Part shown: positions 1-9,917 of the stretch, in pieces
Position numbering within the stretch: position 1 is the stretch's first letter
How the letters are laid out: the number at the start of each line of letters is the position of its first letter
Assembly: GCA_030753015.1 (NCBI GenBank)
Contig: JASMDC010000008.1
Coordinates: 47,645-111,644 of the forward strand
Direction: 5' to 3'
Source of the DNA: Candidatus Undinarchaeales archaeon
GTDB taxonomy: Archaea; SpSt-1190; JASMDC01
DNA length: 64,000 nt
Notes under the pieces: generated by a model
Told to the model about the DNA's origin: nothing
Seen by the model: the letters and a program-made list of their open reading frames with translations, nothing else
The model's database searches: none
Position numbers and translations under genes: made by a program

Positions 1-2321
1 GCGTCCTCGTCATCGCAAACACCCAATCTGAACCTGACGGTCGTATCGTCCACGGTAACGAGCTCGTCGTTCGTGCACGGACAGCCGTACATGCACCCAT
101 CGTCGAGGTCGCCCTCCATCCCACGAGGTACAGGCTCATCTATCGCTGCATCCCTGAGATTCAGGTAACCATGTGCTGACGTAGGTGTCCCCCCTCCCAT
201 TCGGACCGTCATTGTACCGTGTCCCCGGACCAGTACGAGCTTAGATGTCGCGCTGCCGGGATCATCATCCGAGCACGCCGTCGGATCTGTGCCGGTCGAG
301 CCGTGATCTAGCAGAAGGAACCCTTCGATACCTTGAGAGAGCTCCTGTACGCGGACAGTATACGTACCAGCCCCTTCAGAGAACGCAGTATCAGTACTGA
401 AACCCCACCCATGCTCCCGACAGCTTGCAACAGCTCCTGTCGTACCCACGACCCATTCCTCACCGCTCGGTCGTTCGACGACGAGACGATAGTCACAACT
501 GTTCCCCGCACCGTCGGTACGTATGCGCAGGCTTACGGTCTCCCCCAGTCCATAGCTGGTACGCGGAGATGTCACTCTGAGGCGCTGCGAGCTGGTAGAT
601 CGGGACACCCTTACCTCTCGCTCGGCTGATGTAGCATTGTCCCCCTCTAGCGAGCATGTGACCCAGACCTTGTACATTCCTGCCTCGCCGGTCTCGAGCG
701 ATATCCGATAGGTCCCGTCCTCCTTGTCAAGGTCCATCTCGAAATGGCCATCGAACGGCTCACCCACGGGTTCTGGCGTCACCTCCCGTAACCAGCATAT
801 GCACGTCCCCTCTATTAATTGGCCTGATTCGGTACCGTACCGTGCTGCAACCTCGATGTCCTCACCCACCGCTATGTTCGGCCCGCGAGGAAGGTCGATG
901 GTAACTGAAGCTTCACAGTCAGCGGGGCACGCGGACGCACTCTCTCCATGCTCGCACATTCCGTTCCCGCATTCAGCGCCTATGCAGTCCTCAGGACATA
1001 AATCGGCGTCCTCGCCCGCTTCGCAATTGTCATTGCCGCACAGGCTCAGATGGAGCTCGCCACCGAGATAACGTACGAGCACCATGTTGCAGGCCGCCTG
1101 GTGCGGTATAACGAAGATCGTTTCGTCGACCTTCGTGTCAGGTGGTCGGATATCTAACTTGATCTTGTGGTCCGTCTGTCCATGGGTCGTGATGATGTGC
1201 TCTTTGGCCGGCGACTGCATTCCTGTCCCCTTCTGGAAGCGCCCAGTGCATTCGGACTGGACCGTGAAGCTCACGCCGACCTCTACATCAGAGATGACAC
1301 GGTACGAAGCGTGGGGCCATACCGGGATGTCACCTAGGTCGCCTTCTTCACCCTCGACCGTTATCATGGCAGGATCACATCCCTCCTCTGGCTCAGCAGT
1401 AACCAGCAGACGATCTTCTCCCTTGTCCACGCGGATGACGCCGCGCTCGAAACAGAACTCTGGATGACTGAAAGAGATGAGCATCGTACCCATGGTGTCA
1501 GGGAGTGGGATGAGGAACTTGCCTAGGACATCGGATGTCCACTTCCTATCGTCCCCCGGAAAGAAGATGGACATGCCTCGGACGGGATCCCCGGTAGCGG
1601 CGTTCACGAACCGTCCGATAAGGCGCATCCCCTCGTGCGGTTCCTCCTCAATCTCGAGAATGGGAGCAGCTATGTCCGGTATACCGTCGACGTCAACATC
1701 CTCGAGCGGTATGGGCGTCTTGCCATATGAGATCAGCTTGGTGAGGTGGCCCGTGCTCCATTCGTTCAAGATATCTGCGATGCACGATCCGGGAAAGCCG
1801 TCGTTGGACGGTACATAGTGGAAGACACGGTCGGCAAGATAGTCCCCTGTGGCGTTGATGATGTAGGCTTCCTCCCCAGTATAGTAGTCGACCTTCTCGG
1901 TACCCACCACACGATAAGCACTCGTGGTCGTGTAGAGCGCACCGTCGTCACCGGTCCTGGTTATCGTATGGTTCCAAACACGCCCCTCGTGGATCGGGAA
2001 CTGAAGGAAGTGGAGGTCCCAGTCCTCGAGCTCCCCATCCTCCTCGATGGCATTCATAGCAAGGTCGAACACACCTATATGATAGACGAGCGTCCTGATC
2101 ATGTCCGGGTTCTTAGGATCGTCCCATACCTTGCATGGGACCAAATAGCTCCTTCCGTAACTGGTGATATCATCAACGTAACAGAGTGTAACCCCGCCGT
2201 CAGTGTGCTGAGAGAGCCAGTAGGTACCAATGACCCATTGAGGCGCGCTGTTGGCGATGGCACGAGCTGAGGGTACCAGCAGTACCAACAGTATGATATA
2301 GAGGATCGAGCGTGCCTTCAT
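1..2321 (-). CDS. Large secreted Cys-rich surface protein (3' end outside window)
   Basis: I translated this minus-strand frame by hand from ATG at 2321. It has no stop down to position 1, so at least 773 residues are present and the C-terminus lies outside the window. It starts MKARSILYIILLVLLVPSARA, a clear signal peptide. The middle contains beta-rich stretches such as GRFVNAATGDPVRGMSIFFPG, which resemble carboxypeptidase-regulatory or Ig-like folds. Around residues 425-470 are two copies of a CGNxxCExGExxxxCPxDC pattern, the same motif found in the neighbouring 2293-residue protein. A TATA box lies at 2356-2362. The family is not recognised. The export signal and disulfide-type motif suggest a cell-surface or adhesion role. 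It has its own promoter, so it is probably transcribed separately from its large upstream neighbour. Confidence 0.85.
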   Translation of the reverse strand, partial: MKARSILYIILLVLLVPSARAIANSAPQWVIGTYWLSQHTDGGVTLCYVDDITSYGRSYLVPCKVWDDPKNPDMIRTLVYHIGVFDLAMNAIEEDGELEDWDLHFLQFPIHEGRVWNHTITRTGDDGALYTTTSAYRVVGTEKVDYYTGEEAYIINATGDYLADRVFHYVPSNDGFPGSCIADILNEWSTGHLTKLISYGKTPIPLEDVDVDGIPDIAAPILEIEEEPHEGMRLIGRFVNAATGDPVRGMSIFFPGDDRKWTSDVLGKFLIPLPDTMGTMLISFSHPEFCFERGVIRVDKGEDRLLVTAEPEEGCDPAMITVEGEEGDLGDIPVWPHASYRVISDVEVGVSFTVQSECTGRFQKGTGMQSPAKEHIITTHGQTDHKIKLDIRPPDTKVDETIFVIPHQAACNMVLVRYLGGELHLSLCGNDNCEAGEDADLCPEDCIGAECGNGMCEHGESASACPADCEASVTIDLPRGPNIAVGEDIEVAARYGTESGQLIEGTCICWLREVTPEPVGEPFDGHFEMDLDKEDGTYRISLETGEAGMYKVWVTCSLEGDNATSAEREVRVSRSTSSQRLRVTSPRTSYGLGETVSLRIRTDGAGNSCDYRLVVERPSGEEWVVGTTGAVASCREHGWGFSTDTAFSEGAGTYTVRVQELSQGIEGFLLLDHGSTGTDPTACSDDDPGSATSKLVLVRGHGTMTVRMGGGTPTSAHGYLNLRDAAIDEPVPRGMEGDLDDGCMYGCPCTNDELVTVDDTTVRFRLGVCDDED

Positions 2322-2355
2322 GAGCACTCCCACTACGGAAGAAGGGTGCGCGGCG

Positions 2356-2362
2356 TTTTATA
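2356..2362 (-). promoter_or_regulatory. TATA box of the 1-2321 gene
   Basis: On the minus strand TATAAAA lies about 35 nt upstream of the ATG at 2321, in the 58-nt gap between the two large secreted-protein genes. Spacing fits an archaeal promoter with a short leader. Confidence 0.55.
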
Positions 2363-2379
2363 GTTTGCGCAGTTGGACC

Positions 2380-5300
2380 CTAGTCACGCTTCCTCCCTAG
2401 ATAGGCCCCCGCCAGTGCCAGCAGGGCCAGCGTCTCCACCACACCCGTACCGGGCGCGGTCACCAGATCGGAACCTCCCTTTGAGCCTGAGAGCACCACG
2501 AGGTTGACGGTGAGCGGATTTGCTCGTATCTCTTGCGGAACGGCAGCGGCCGCCTCGATGACGAGGGTTGTGGTACCAACCTTACCTGCGATAAGGGGAA
2601 CCTGGATGACGCGCTGCTCTCCCTTGGCCAGCTTGTACGTGCACGTCTTGACTCCCACGTTCTCACCGCAGTCGAGGGTTATATGAGTGGTAGCCGAGCC
2701 GGACACGCTCAGTGTCACCGCGATCTCGCCCGCGTAGGGGTTCTGGATGTACACCGGGTAGAGGTGCATGGAGCCCACGGTGAGTGCGAGCGACTTGAGT
2801 TGAGCCTCAGGATCGAAGAACGGCAGGTCGTCGACGCACATGGCCCTGAGCGGCGACCAGAACCATCCTGACCGACAGCACCGGCCGACGGCCGTGATGC
2901 AGTTGCCTGAGACGCACTCCCAGTTGTACCGGCAGGCTCCCATGCGGTACCCGCCCACCTTCAGGTTGACCTTGAATGGTATTTTCTGGACCACATCGCG
3001 GCATTCTGCACCGCTCTCCAGGTCGGGATCACCCTTGCACACTGTCGATGAGATCTTGACCGTGAAGTCCGTGGGACCCGACACCGGCAGCACCACGTAC
3101 TTTGAGGACCGAGGCTGGAGGGTGAGGTTGTAGTACTCACCATCCTTGATGACCAAGGGCTTCCCGGCTGCGTTGATGACCTGGATCGACACGGGCATCT
3201 TGAAGTCCGTGGGATTCTTGATGAACACCGGCACATCGATGATCTCTCCGGGGCCCGTGGTGATCACGTTGGCCTTCACGTCCTTGGACCGATCGCACTC
3301 GGCCTTGGACTGCTTGCATGCCTCCGAACTCTCGTCCTCGAAGCAGGCATCGGAGAAGCAGGCGTCCGAGATCGTCGCCTCGAACCCGCCGACGGTGATC
3401 GGGATCTTGTTGACCACCTTGTTGGCATACGTGCCGTCACCCACCTGGTTCTTGCTCTCCACGATGAGCTCGCCCTTCACGGGTCCGCTCACCGGGATGC
3501 GCACGATCTTGGTGGTCCGCGCCTCCACGTGGCAACCGCCGATGGAGGACATGTCGAGGTCGTTGGAGACCTTCGTGCCGTCATCCTTCTCGTACGCGAA
3601 CGAGATGGCGCACTCCATCTCCGAGTCGGCGGTGTTGGACACCACGGCCTCGATGTAGTCCTTGCCGATGGCGGCCTGCTGGATCATCTGGGTGTTCTGG
3701 AAGAACACGCCCTGGCTCTCGCCCTCCTGCACACCGATCGTCTCGCCGGTAGCGAGCTTGGCTGTGATGAAGACGGTGACCTCGCCGACGTCCTCCAGCG
3801 CGGCCTCGAGGTCGGCCGGGGACGCCGGGCACTCACCAGCAACGCAGTGCGCGATGCGCACCTTGAGGTAATAGGTCGCGATACCCTCGCTCGTCACGTT
3901 GAACACGTACTGGTTGTCCGTCTCGGCACCCAGGTCCTTGGGCGGGTCGGGGAGCGTCTTGAGCAGTGCGTGGTCGGTATCGTACACCTCGACCTTCAGG
4001 CCGAGCGGGTAGGTCAGATGGTTGTCGATGCCGTAGTACCGGTACATCGTCGTCTGGTCTTCCTCGAGCGTGTACGTCAGCTCGTCCACGTTCAGAGCAC
4101 ACTTATCGTTCTCGCACGTCACGATGAACGCGAGGTTCGCTACGAGCTCCTGCTTGGCATCGTCGTCTGGTAGGTCATCCTCTGTCACCTCATCGATCGT
4201 TACATCGGTCTCCACCGACGTGGTGATCCAAGAGTCGTAGTAGATGAGCTGAGCGCCTGCGAACACGGCGTACTTGATCTGCAGGTCAGTGATCGAGGTC
4301 ACCGTGAACTCGATGATCCTCGACTCTCCGGGAGCAAGGCCCGAGAGCATTAGGGACGCCAGGGTCTTGACGCCGGTGGACACGTTCACCTCGACGGACA
4401 CTGTGCTGCCCAGCTGGTTGGTGACCTTCAGGTACTTCTTCTTGACCTGGTCGATGTTGGTACGCAGGGCCAGCACGGGCGGTGGTGAGATGCCGTCGAG
4501 CACGAACTCGGTGTCCGGGACGACGCCGTCCACATCGGTGACATCAGCGAGGCTCGTCTGGGCCTCGGGGACGGGCGGCAGCGGTGTGTAGCAGTCCGCA
4601 GGGCACTTGTTGGGACCGGTCTTCTCGTCCTCCTGGCATACACCGTCGGGGCAGGATGCATCGAGACAGTCGGCACACTCGGGGCCCTCGCCCTTCGCTG
4701 GCTCGCAAACGCCGTCACTGTCGCACGACTCGCACACGCCGCAGTCGGACGGGCAGTTCTCGCAGCTCTCGCCCTGGATCATATCGCACACCAGCGAACC
4801 AGTGAGCGGATCAGGGACGCCGCATATGTCGGGTAACTGACAATCGTCGGGTGCTGACTGCCAGCTCTCCCAGTAGTCACAGATGCCGTTGGCGCATACG
4901 ACCTGGTCACCGGCCTGCTCGTCGGTGAGACCGCAGCAGTCGGCGGGGCAGCTGGCCGTGGTCTCACCGCGCTCGTACTGGCAGTTGTGGTCACCGCACA
5001 CGAAGATGGGTGCAAGGCAATCGCGCGGGAGCGGGTCGAGACCAAGCTCGATGAAGTCGCACACGTCGTTGTCCTGGCACTCCTGTGGACAGTCGCCGTC
5101 GGTCAGCGGATCACAGACACCGTTGTCGCACGTGAGCGGGCATGCACCGCAATCGTTAGCGTGGTCGGTGCAGTCCTCGCCCACCTCGCATCCGTTGGCG
5201 TCAGCGATATGGCGAACGACATCGCACTCCTCGCATATACCGCAGTTGGCCGCGCCCCCGCTGACGGTGCAGCACTCGTTGTAGAGGCATTCCGAGATGG

Positions 5301-8300
5301 GGCCGCAGTGGCCGGGGAAGCACGGCGACGGACCGCTGGCCAGCGGTTCCATGCACGTCCCGCCATCGTCGGGAGAGCAGTACCCCTCTATCGAGGAATC
5401 GTCCTTGAAGAGCCGGCAGTCCGAGCCCGCGCCCAGCCAGCTGATCGTGATCTCCTTCGTATCGAAGGTACCCTGAGCGTCGCGGTTCACCTGCTTGCAG
5501 TAGCGCTGCTCGGCGTCACCGGGGAGGACCCGGGTGTGCGTGTCATCGTCGTAGTCCGTGCACTCGCAAAGGTCCTGATACTTGAACTTCAGCGTGAAAC
5601 CGCGGTTGAACGACGACTGCATGAACTGCCAGGTGTTGCACTCTACCTGGTATACCAGGATTCGGTTCTGGCCGGGCCGCAGGGTGTTGGAGACCAATGG
5701 CTCGGCCGACAGTGTGCAGAAGTTGGACTTCCAGCTGGGATCGGGCTCACCGTTCCCGAGATAGAGCTGGTTCTCCCGTGGGTTGTAGTTGAGGATGTAG
5801 TCGTAGAGGTCGAAGCCGTTCTTGAGGTAGGCGATGCCGTCGCCCAGGTTGGTGAGCACCACGCGGATCTTCTGCACCGGCGAGCAGTGTGGCCATTCGT
5901 CATACCCGTCGGGGATGGCTGTGGTCACCGTGGCGCTGGACACGACCACGTCGGCGGAGCGCCAGATGCCCACCTGTCGGGTGCCCTTGTGCTCATCGAG
6001 CGCGTTGAAGAGGAGCAGATCGTATTTGGGCCGCGTCATCTGGTCGGGGCCGAACGATTCGGTTGGTGTGAAGCTGCAATCGCCCTCGCACGAGGTCGCT
6101 CCCTCACCGCAGGTCCCCGTGGTGATCTGACATTCCGGAGATGCGCCATCGTACTGGAACACCTTGTCATCATGGTCGTCACCGTGGCGTAAGGATATCT
6201 TGCGCAGCTCGGTTGTGCACTGACTGGTGAACCTGAAGTAGAGCGGGTCGCCCTTAGCAGGGCAGACGTTCAGGTCGAGGTCCACGGGCGGATCGTATAT
6301 AGCGATCTGGGGCTTCTGGATCTTGATGTAGAACTCCCCGCACTCGCACCGCTCCTCATCGAACGCACATGTAGTTGGATCGCAGGTGATGCTGCCGTCC
6401 TCGTCCACGTCCCGGGCGATAAGTATCTTGTGCTGGCCGAAGGGCGTCGACTCGGGGATCCGGATGGAGCAGGTAGCATCCTTCTTGTACTCCTTACCCG
6501 TACCAGCATTACAGGTCCCCAGCTTGCGGTCGTCGGCGATGCGGTCCAGGTACACCACGGCCTCGGGGCTGGAGCATGTCACAGTGTAGGAGAAAGTGAT
6601 TGTGGCCCCCGGGCACAGCTCGGTGATGGGAGGCGCCTCGGTGAGGGTTATCTGGGGATCGGCCACCTCGAACACGAGGTCGCCCTGTCCTATACGCCAT
6701 CCGTCAGCGGATTTGGCTGTGCCGGCCGAGCCGAACTTGCATATCCCGCTCAGGGTCCCATCGGAGTACTGGTTGCACCCCCAGGCCCGGTCGCCCTCGC
6801 CACCGCAGTCGGGGCATACGAAGTTACCCTGGGTGTCGCACACACGGGTGGCGGTGTCCACGTAGATGGTGTACACGCCAGGTGCCCTGGGGCCGAGATA
6901 GGTCTTTCCTGTGTTGGCACGGTAGTCGATGTCGTTCCCGGGAGCGTGCCCGTACCGACGCCAGACATCGCAGGTCTGGCCGTCCGTTGCCCGCAAATAG
7001 GCGATGACTCCGGGGCTCGAGACGACCGAGTTGCACGAGCTGTCCTTGCAGAGCATGCACTTGCTCGTGGAGAGGTAGTTCTCGGCCTTGCCGCCCATGT
7101 CGATGATGGGTGACTTATGCGGATCGCACACGGGATTGGACCCCGCGAGGTTGATATCACCGCACCGTGATATGCGGCCATAGGAGTTGAAGGAACCGCT
7201 GCTGCGGGCGCCGTTAGAGCATACGAGGTTGTACTGGCTCACAGAGACGTAGAACTGCAGTGCGTCCCCCGGACATATCTGGTTACCCGTCCGCTCAGCG
7301 TCGATGTCGATGTTGATAGCTCCGGAGTAGGAGATACCGGTGCTCTGGGTGGCACCAACGCTGTGGGTGCATGTTGAGCCCGCACAGGTGGCGCCGAGGT
7401 TCACCTTGCAGTTACCGAGCTTGCATTCGAACGTCTCATCGGCGTTCGCCCCGGTGAGCCTGAGCTTCACTGCTTGTGGGCCTGTGGTGGTCTTGGGATT
7501 GATGGCCAGCCGGCACCAGGGATCCGGGTCCTGCTGGATCGTGGAACCGCCGTTCTCGAGCGACGTAGGCCCCGGGCAGGTGCCCTGGAGCTTGTCCCCC
7601 AGGATCACGTCGAAGTAGGTGCCCGGTGGAAAGCACCTGCTCGCGATGTGGAGGTAGAGCGAGGCCGAGAGGCAGGTGTCCGCGGGGAACACGTACAGGT
7701 CGATGCCCTTCTGGGATATCTCGAGGGTGACGCTGTCCGAGTCCTCGTAGTACATCCCGGACTGGGGGGCTTTTGCGACGATGTTGACCGATGTCTTGCT
7801 GAAGTCCGAGGGGAGCTTGAGCTCGACGTACCCGAAGGCGTCCGGGGTCTGTGTCGCACCTATCTGCTGGTCGCCGTCGAACATCTTGACGGCCACATGA
7901 TCGCTACGGACGACACCCTGACCCCATTCGTCGATGACGCGGACCTTGAACCTCACGCCCGTGCACCCGCTCGGCGGGAGCTCGGTGACGGTCAACTTGC
8001 TCACTAGCTTCAGCTCGGTGATGGCCGTGGAATAGCTGCTCTTGAAGGCCACGATCTCGAGGTCGCCCACGAAGTAGGTCATGTCGATGATCGCTTCTGC
8101 GGCGGAGTCCCAGGTGAACCGGCCTACCGCGTCGGTGGTCCCCTGGCTCATGATCTTCTTGGTCTCGGCGTCGCGCACCTCGATGTTCGCTTCCGGGACC
8201 GGATCGTTCGAGCTGGTCACCACGAACGTGACGGTGCCCTTCGGATGGATGGTGGATACCTCTTGGTCCGAGACGTCGAGGACCTTGAGGTCGATGATGG

Positions 8301-9261
8301 GGATGTCGATGGGGATGAACTGCTCCATCTCCTGGAAAGCGCCGAGCTCGTCCTTGGCGAAGGCGACCAGGCGGTAGTTACCGTAGTCGACGTTGTGCAG
8401 TTCGCACTCCATGGCGTCACCGGCAACGGAGCACTGCTCGATCTTCCCTCCCTCCGGATTGTAGAGCGCCAGGGTCTTCTCCACGATCTCGTCTTCTTCG
8501 GGATCATGCCAGGTGATAGCGATATCGAACTTCGTGATGGTATCGCCGCCCGAGGGGGTGGTGTGGACCTCGATGCTCGCATCAGCGGCACGGGGGTGGA
8601 AGTTGGTGATGGCCAGACGGGTACCGGTGCTGTCCCACTCATCCTCGCCCGAGTCGATGAAGATGCCGCAGCCGAGGATGGGTGTGCCCAACGGATCGAA
8701 GCGGAAGTAGAGGAAGTCGTTGTCGATCCGGTCTATGGTCGCCTCCACTCGGTGATCGGCCATGGTCATCTCGCAAATATTGGTGATGGCCTCCGACCCG
8801 CGGAACTCGAACCACTCGTCACCGTTCTCTGGATCACAGTCAAGGGTCGAGTAGTGTGTGTCGCTCGAGCAGAGGGCTACACGGTACTCGGGAGGTGCTG
8901 CGCAGTTGGTGGAAGGATAGTACCAGAGCTCTGCCTTGTGGTTCAGGTAGGTCGTCGTGTTGAACAGCACACGGACGTACTTGGGATTCTGGGAAGGATC
9001 GTGATGCTGTGGTTCGTTGGTGATGCACGCCTCGTTGCGGGTGAACCGCTTCCAGAGGCAGGGATCGTCCCCCTCCACCGTAGCGACAGCACAGGCCGCG
9101 TCGATGATGGTGTCGGTCACATTGTCATCCTCACCGTTCTCGATAAGGACGATGAGCGTATCCTTTGAGCGGACCTCACCCTCGTCCCCCACTGCCGGTA
9201 GCAGTACGAGACCCAGGAGCACGCATGTTATGAACAGGGCATATTTCCGATCAATCGACAT
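2380..9261 (-). CDS. Giant secreted Cys-rich multidomain protein with C-terminal membrane tail
   Basis: This 2293-residue protein begins with a signal peptide (YALFITCVLLGLVLLPAVGD). It continues with many Ig/CARDB-like beta domains rich in Cys pairs, for example around residues 540-1300. Residues about 1300-1560 hold a Cys cluster with several CxxGxCxxxExxxxCPxDC units, including CGICEECDVV, CENCPSDCG and CPDGVCQEDE. Beta domains follow, and then a C-terminal tail of small residues, one hydrophobic segment (VVETLALLALAGAYLG) and a basic end RKRD. That tripartite tail resembles archaeosortase-type or membrane-anchor signals. The start is well supported by GGAGGT 6 nt upstream and a TATA box at 9299-9306. 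It is probably an S-layer-associated or adhesive surface protein. No enzymatic motif was seen, and the exact family is unknown. Confidence 0.88.
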   Translation of the reverse strand: MSIDRKYALFITCVLLGLVLLPAVGDEGEVRSKDTLIVLIENGEDDNVTDTIIDAACAVATVEGDDPCLWKRFTRNEACITNEPQHHDPSQNPKYVRVLFNTTTYLNHKAELWYYPSTNCAAPPEYRVALCSSDTHYSTLDCDPENGDEWFEFRGSEAITNICEMTMADHRVEATIDRIDNDFLYFRFDPLGTPILGCGIFIDSGEDEWDSTGTRLAITNFHPRAADASIEVHTTPSGGDTITKFDIAITWHDPEEDEIVEKTLALYNPEGGKIEQCSVAGDAMECELHNVDYGNYRLVAFAKDELGAFQEMEQFIPIDIPIIDLKVLDVSDQEVSTIHPKGTVTFVVTSSNDPVPEANIEVRDAETKKIMSQGTTDAVGRFTWDSAAEAIIDMTYFVGDLEIVAFKSSYSTAITELKLVSKLTVTELPPSGCTGVRFKVRVIDEWGQGVVRSDHVAVKMFDGDQQIGATQTPDAFGYVELKLPSDFSKTSVNIVAKAPQSGMYYEDSDSVTLEISQKGIDLYVFPADTCLSASLYLHIASRCFPPGTYFDVILGDKLQGTCPGPTSLENGGSTIQQDPDPWCRLAINPKTTTGPQAVKLRLTGANADETFECKLGNCKVNLGATCAGSTCTHSVGATQSTGISYSGAINIDIDAERTGNQICPGDALQFYVSVSQYNLVCSNGARSSGSFNSYGRISRCGDINLAGSNPVCDPHKSPIIDMGGKAENYLSTSKCMLCKDSSCNSVVSSPGVIAYLRATDGQTCDVWRRYGHAPGNDIDYRANTGKTYLGPRAPGVYTIYVDTATRVCDTQGNFVCPDCGGEGDRAWGCNQYSDGTLSGICKFGSAGTAKSADGWRIGQGDLVFEVADPQITLTEAPPITELCPGATITFSYTVTCSSPEAVVYLDRIADDRKLGTCNAGTGKEYKKDATCSIRIPESTPFGQHKILIARDVDEDGSITCDPTTCAFDEERCECGEFYIKIQKPQIAIYDPPVDLDLNVCPAKGDPLYFRFTSQCTTELRKISLRHGDDHDDKVFQYDGASPECQITTGTCGEGATSCEGDCSFTPTESFGPDQMTRPKYDLLLFNALDEHKGTRQVGIWRSADVVVSSATVTTAIPDGYDEWPHCSPVQKIRVVLTNLGDGIAYLKNGFDLYDYILNYNPRENQLYLGNGEPDPSWKSNFCTLSAEPLVSNTLRPGQNRILVYQVECNTWQFMQSSFNRGFTLKFKYQDLCECTDYDDDTHTRVLPGDAEQRYCKQVNRDAQGTFDTKEITISWLGAGSDCRLFKDDSSIEGYCSPDDGGTCMEPLASGPSPCFPGHCGPISECLYNECCTVSGGAANCGICEECDVVRHIADANGCEVGEDCTDHANDCGACPLTCDNGVCDPLTDGDCPQECQDNDVCDFIELGLDPLPRDCLAPIFVCGDHNCQYERGETTASCPADCCGLTDEQAGDQVVCANGICDYWESWQSAPDDCQLPDICGVPDPLTGSLVCDMIQGESCENCPSDCGVCESCDSDGVCEPAKGEGPECADCLDASCPDGVCQEDEKTGPNKCPADCYTPLPPVPEAQTSLADVTDVDGVVPDTEFVLDGISPPPVLALRTNIDQVKKKYLKVTNQLGSTVSVEVNVSTGVKTLASLMLSGLAPGESRIIEFTVTSITDLQIKYAVFAGAQLIYYDSWITTSVETDVTIDEVTEDDLPDDDAKQELVANLAFIVTCENDKCALNVDELTYTLEEDQTTMYRYYGIDNHLTYPLGLKVEVYDTDHALLKTLPDPPKDLGAETDNQYVFNVTSEGIATYYLKVRIAHCVAGECPASPADLEAALEDVGEVTVFITAKLATGETIGVQEGESQGVFFQNTQMIQQAAIGKDYIEAVVSNTADSEMECAISFAYEKDDGTKVSNDLDMSSIGGCHVEARTTKIVRIPVSGPVKGELIVESKNQVGDGTYANKVVNKIPITVGGFEATISDACFSDACFEDESSEACKQSKAECDRSKDVKANVITTGPGEIIDVPVFIKNPTDFKMPVSIQVINAAGKPLVIKDGEYYNLTLQPRSSKYVVLPVSGPTDFTVKISSTVCKGDPDLESGAECRDVVQKIPFKVNLKVGGYRMGACRYNWECVSGNCITAVGRCCRSGWFWSPLRAMCVDDLPFFDPEAQLKSLALTVGSMHLYPVYIQNPYAGEIAVTLSVSGSATTHITLDCGENVGVKTCTYKLAKGEQRVIQVPLIAGKVGTTTLVIEAAAAVPQEIRANPLTVNLVVLSGSKGGSDLVTAPGTGVVETLALLALAGAYLGRKRD

Positions 9262-9298
9262 AGTACTACCTCCCCTGCATTATCAGTACGCCGTGTCG

Positions 9299-9306
9299 TT
9301 TTTATA
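9299..9306 (-). promoter_or_regulatory. TATA box of the giant surface-protein gene
   Basis: Minus-strand TATAAAAA lies about 40 nt upstream of the ATG at 9261. A GGGGAGGT Shine-Dalgarno site sits between them. The gene therefore has a short leader rather than being leaderless. Confidence 0.6.
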
Positions 9307-9356
9307 GCTTGGGAAAGGCTGATGGGATCGCTCATTCTGCCAGGGTATGCTCGGAC

Positions 9357-9866
9357 CTATACTGCATGGTCGACTGCGTCAAGCACTTCGAGAAGGTCAT
9401 CGATATCGCCGCCCATGAGAAGGCATCCCGCTCCTATATCGGACACGTCATTGATGTTGAACGAACTGTCATCGACGAACAGGCACTCCTCGGGCCGCAC
9501 CTCGATGCCGTCCCTGGCGAGATCGCGGAGCATGGTCCGCACGGAACCGCCCTTGGGCCGCCAGCATATGCTCAGCCGTACGAATGAATCGCGCAGGTCC
9601 CATCCGTCCAGCGCCGCGAGCACGGGTGGTTCGTCGTTGTGGGTCACAAGACCTATGAGCACATCGCGCTCCTGCAGTCCTGTCAGGAGCTCGCGGGCAC
9701 CAGGGCGGAGAGCGATGGTGGCGCCCCTGGTGTCCTCCAGGGTATCGGCGTCACGTCGTCGAAGTGGTGGACGGAGCAGCGATGCGTAGTCTGCGCCCCG
9801 GCAGGTCCAGAGCGTCTCGTCACCGTCCAGGAGCACAAGTCGGCATGTCACGGACACCACTACCAC
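9357..9866 (-). CDS. HAD-superfamily phosphatase, MDP-1-like
   Basis: A compact HAD hydrolase of about 165 residues. Motif I is DGDETLW, with the nucleophile/acid Asp pair near the N-terminus. Motif II is the Thr of LVTHNDE. A Lys sits in WRPKGGS and motif III is LFVDDSSFNI. The DGDETLWTC form and the small size match the magnesium-dependent phosphatase-1 group. Members act on phosphorylated sugars, glycated amines or protein tyrosine, and the substrate cannot be told here. Several in-frame GTG codons (9866, 9860, 9857, 9851) could be the start. An A/T-rich box at about 9877-9888 would favour one of the inner ones. The gene is divergent from the TPR gene and shares its short promoter region. 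Confidence 0.8.
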   Translation of the reverse strand: MVVVSVTCRLVLLDGDETLWTCRGADYASLLRPPLRRRDADTLEDTRGATIALRPGARELLTGLQERDVLIGLVTHNDEPPVLAALDGWDLRDSFVRLSICWRPKGGSVRTMLRDLARDGIEVRPEECLFVDDSSFNINDVSDIGAGCLLMGGDIDDLLEVLDAVDHAV

Positions 9867-9917
9867 TTGAAAGGTTTTTTAATCCTAGCCTGTCTAGTAT
9901 AATAGCAGGTGGTATTC

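Noticed and set aside
4987..6192. 401-residue plus-strand ORF inside the giant surface-protein gene
   Set aside because: It is antisense to a well-supported gene, is low in complexity and shows no motif. High GC opens such frames.
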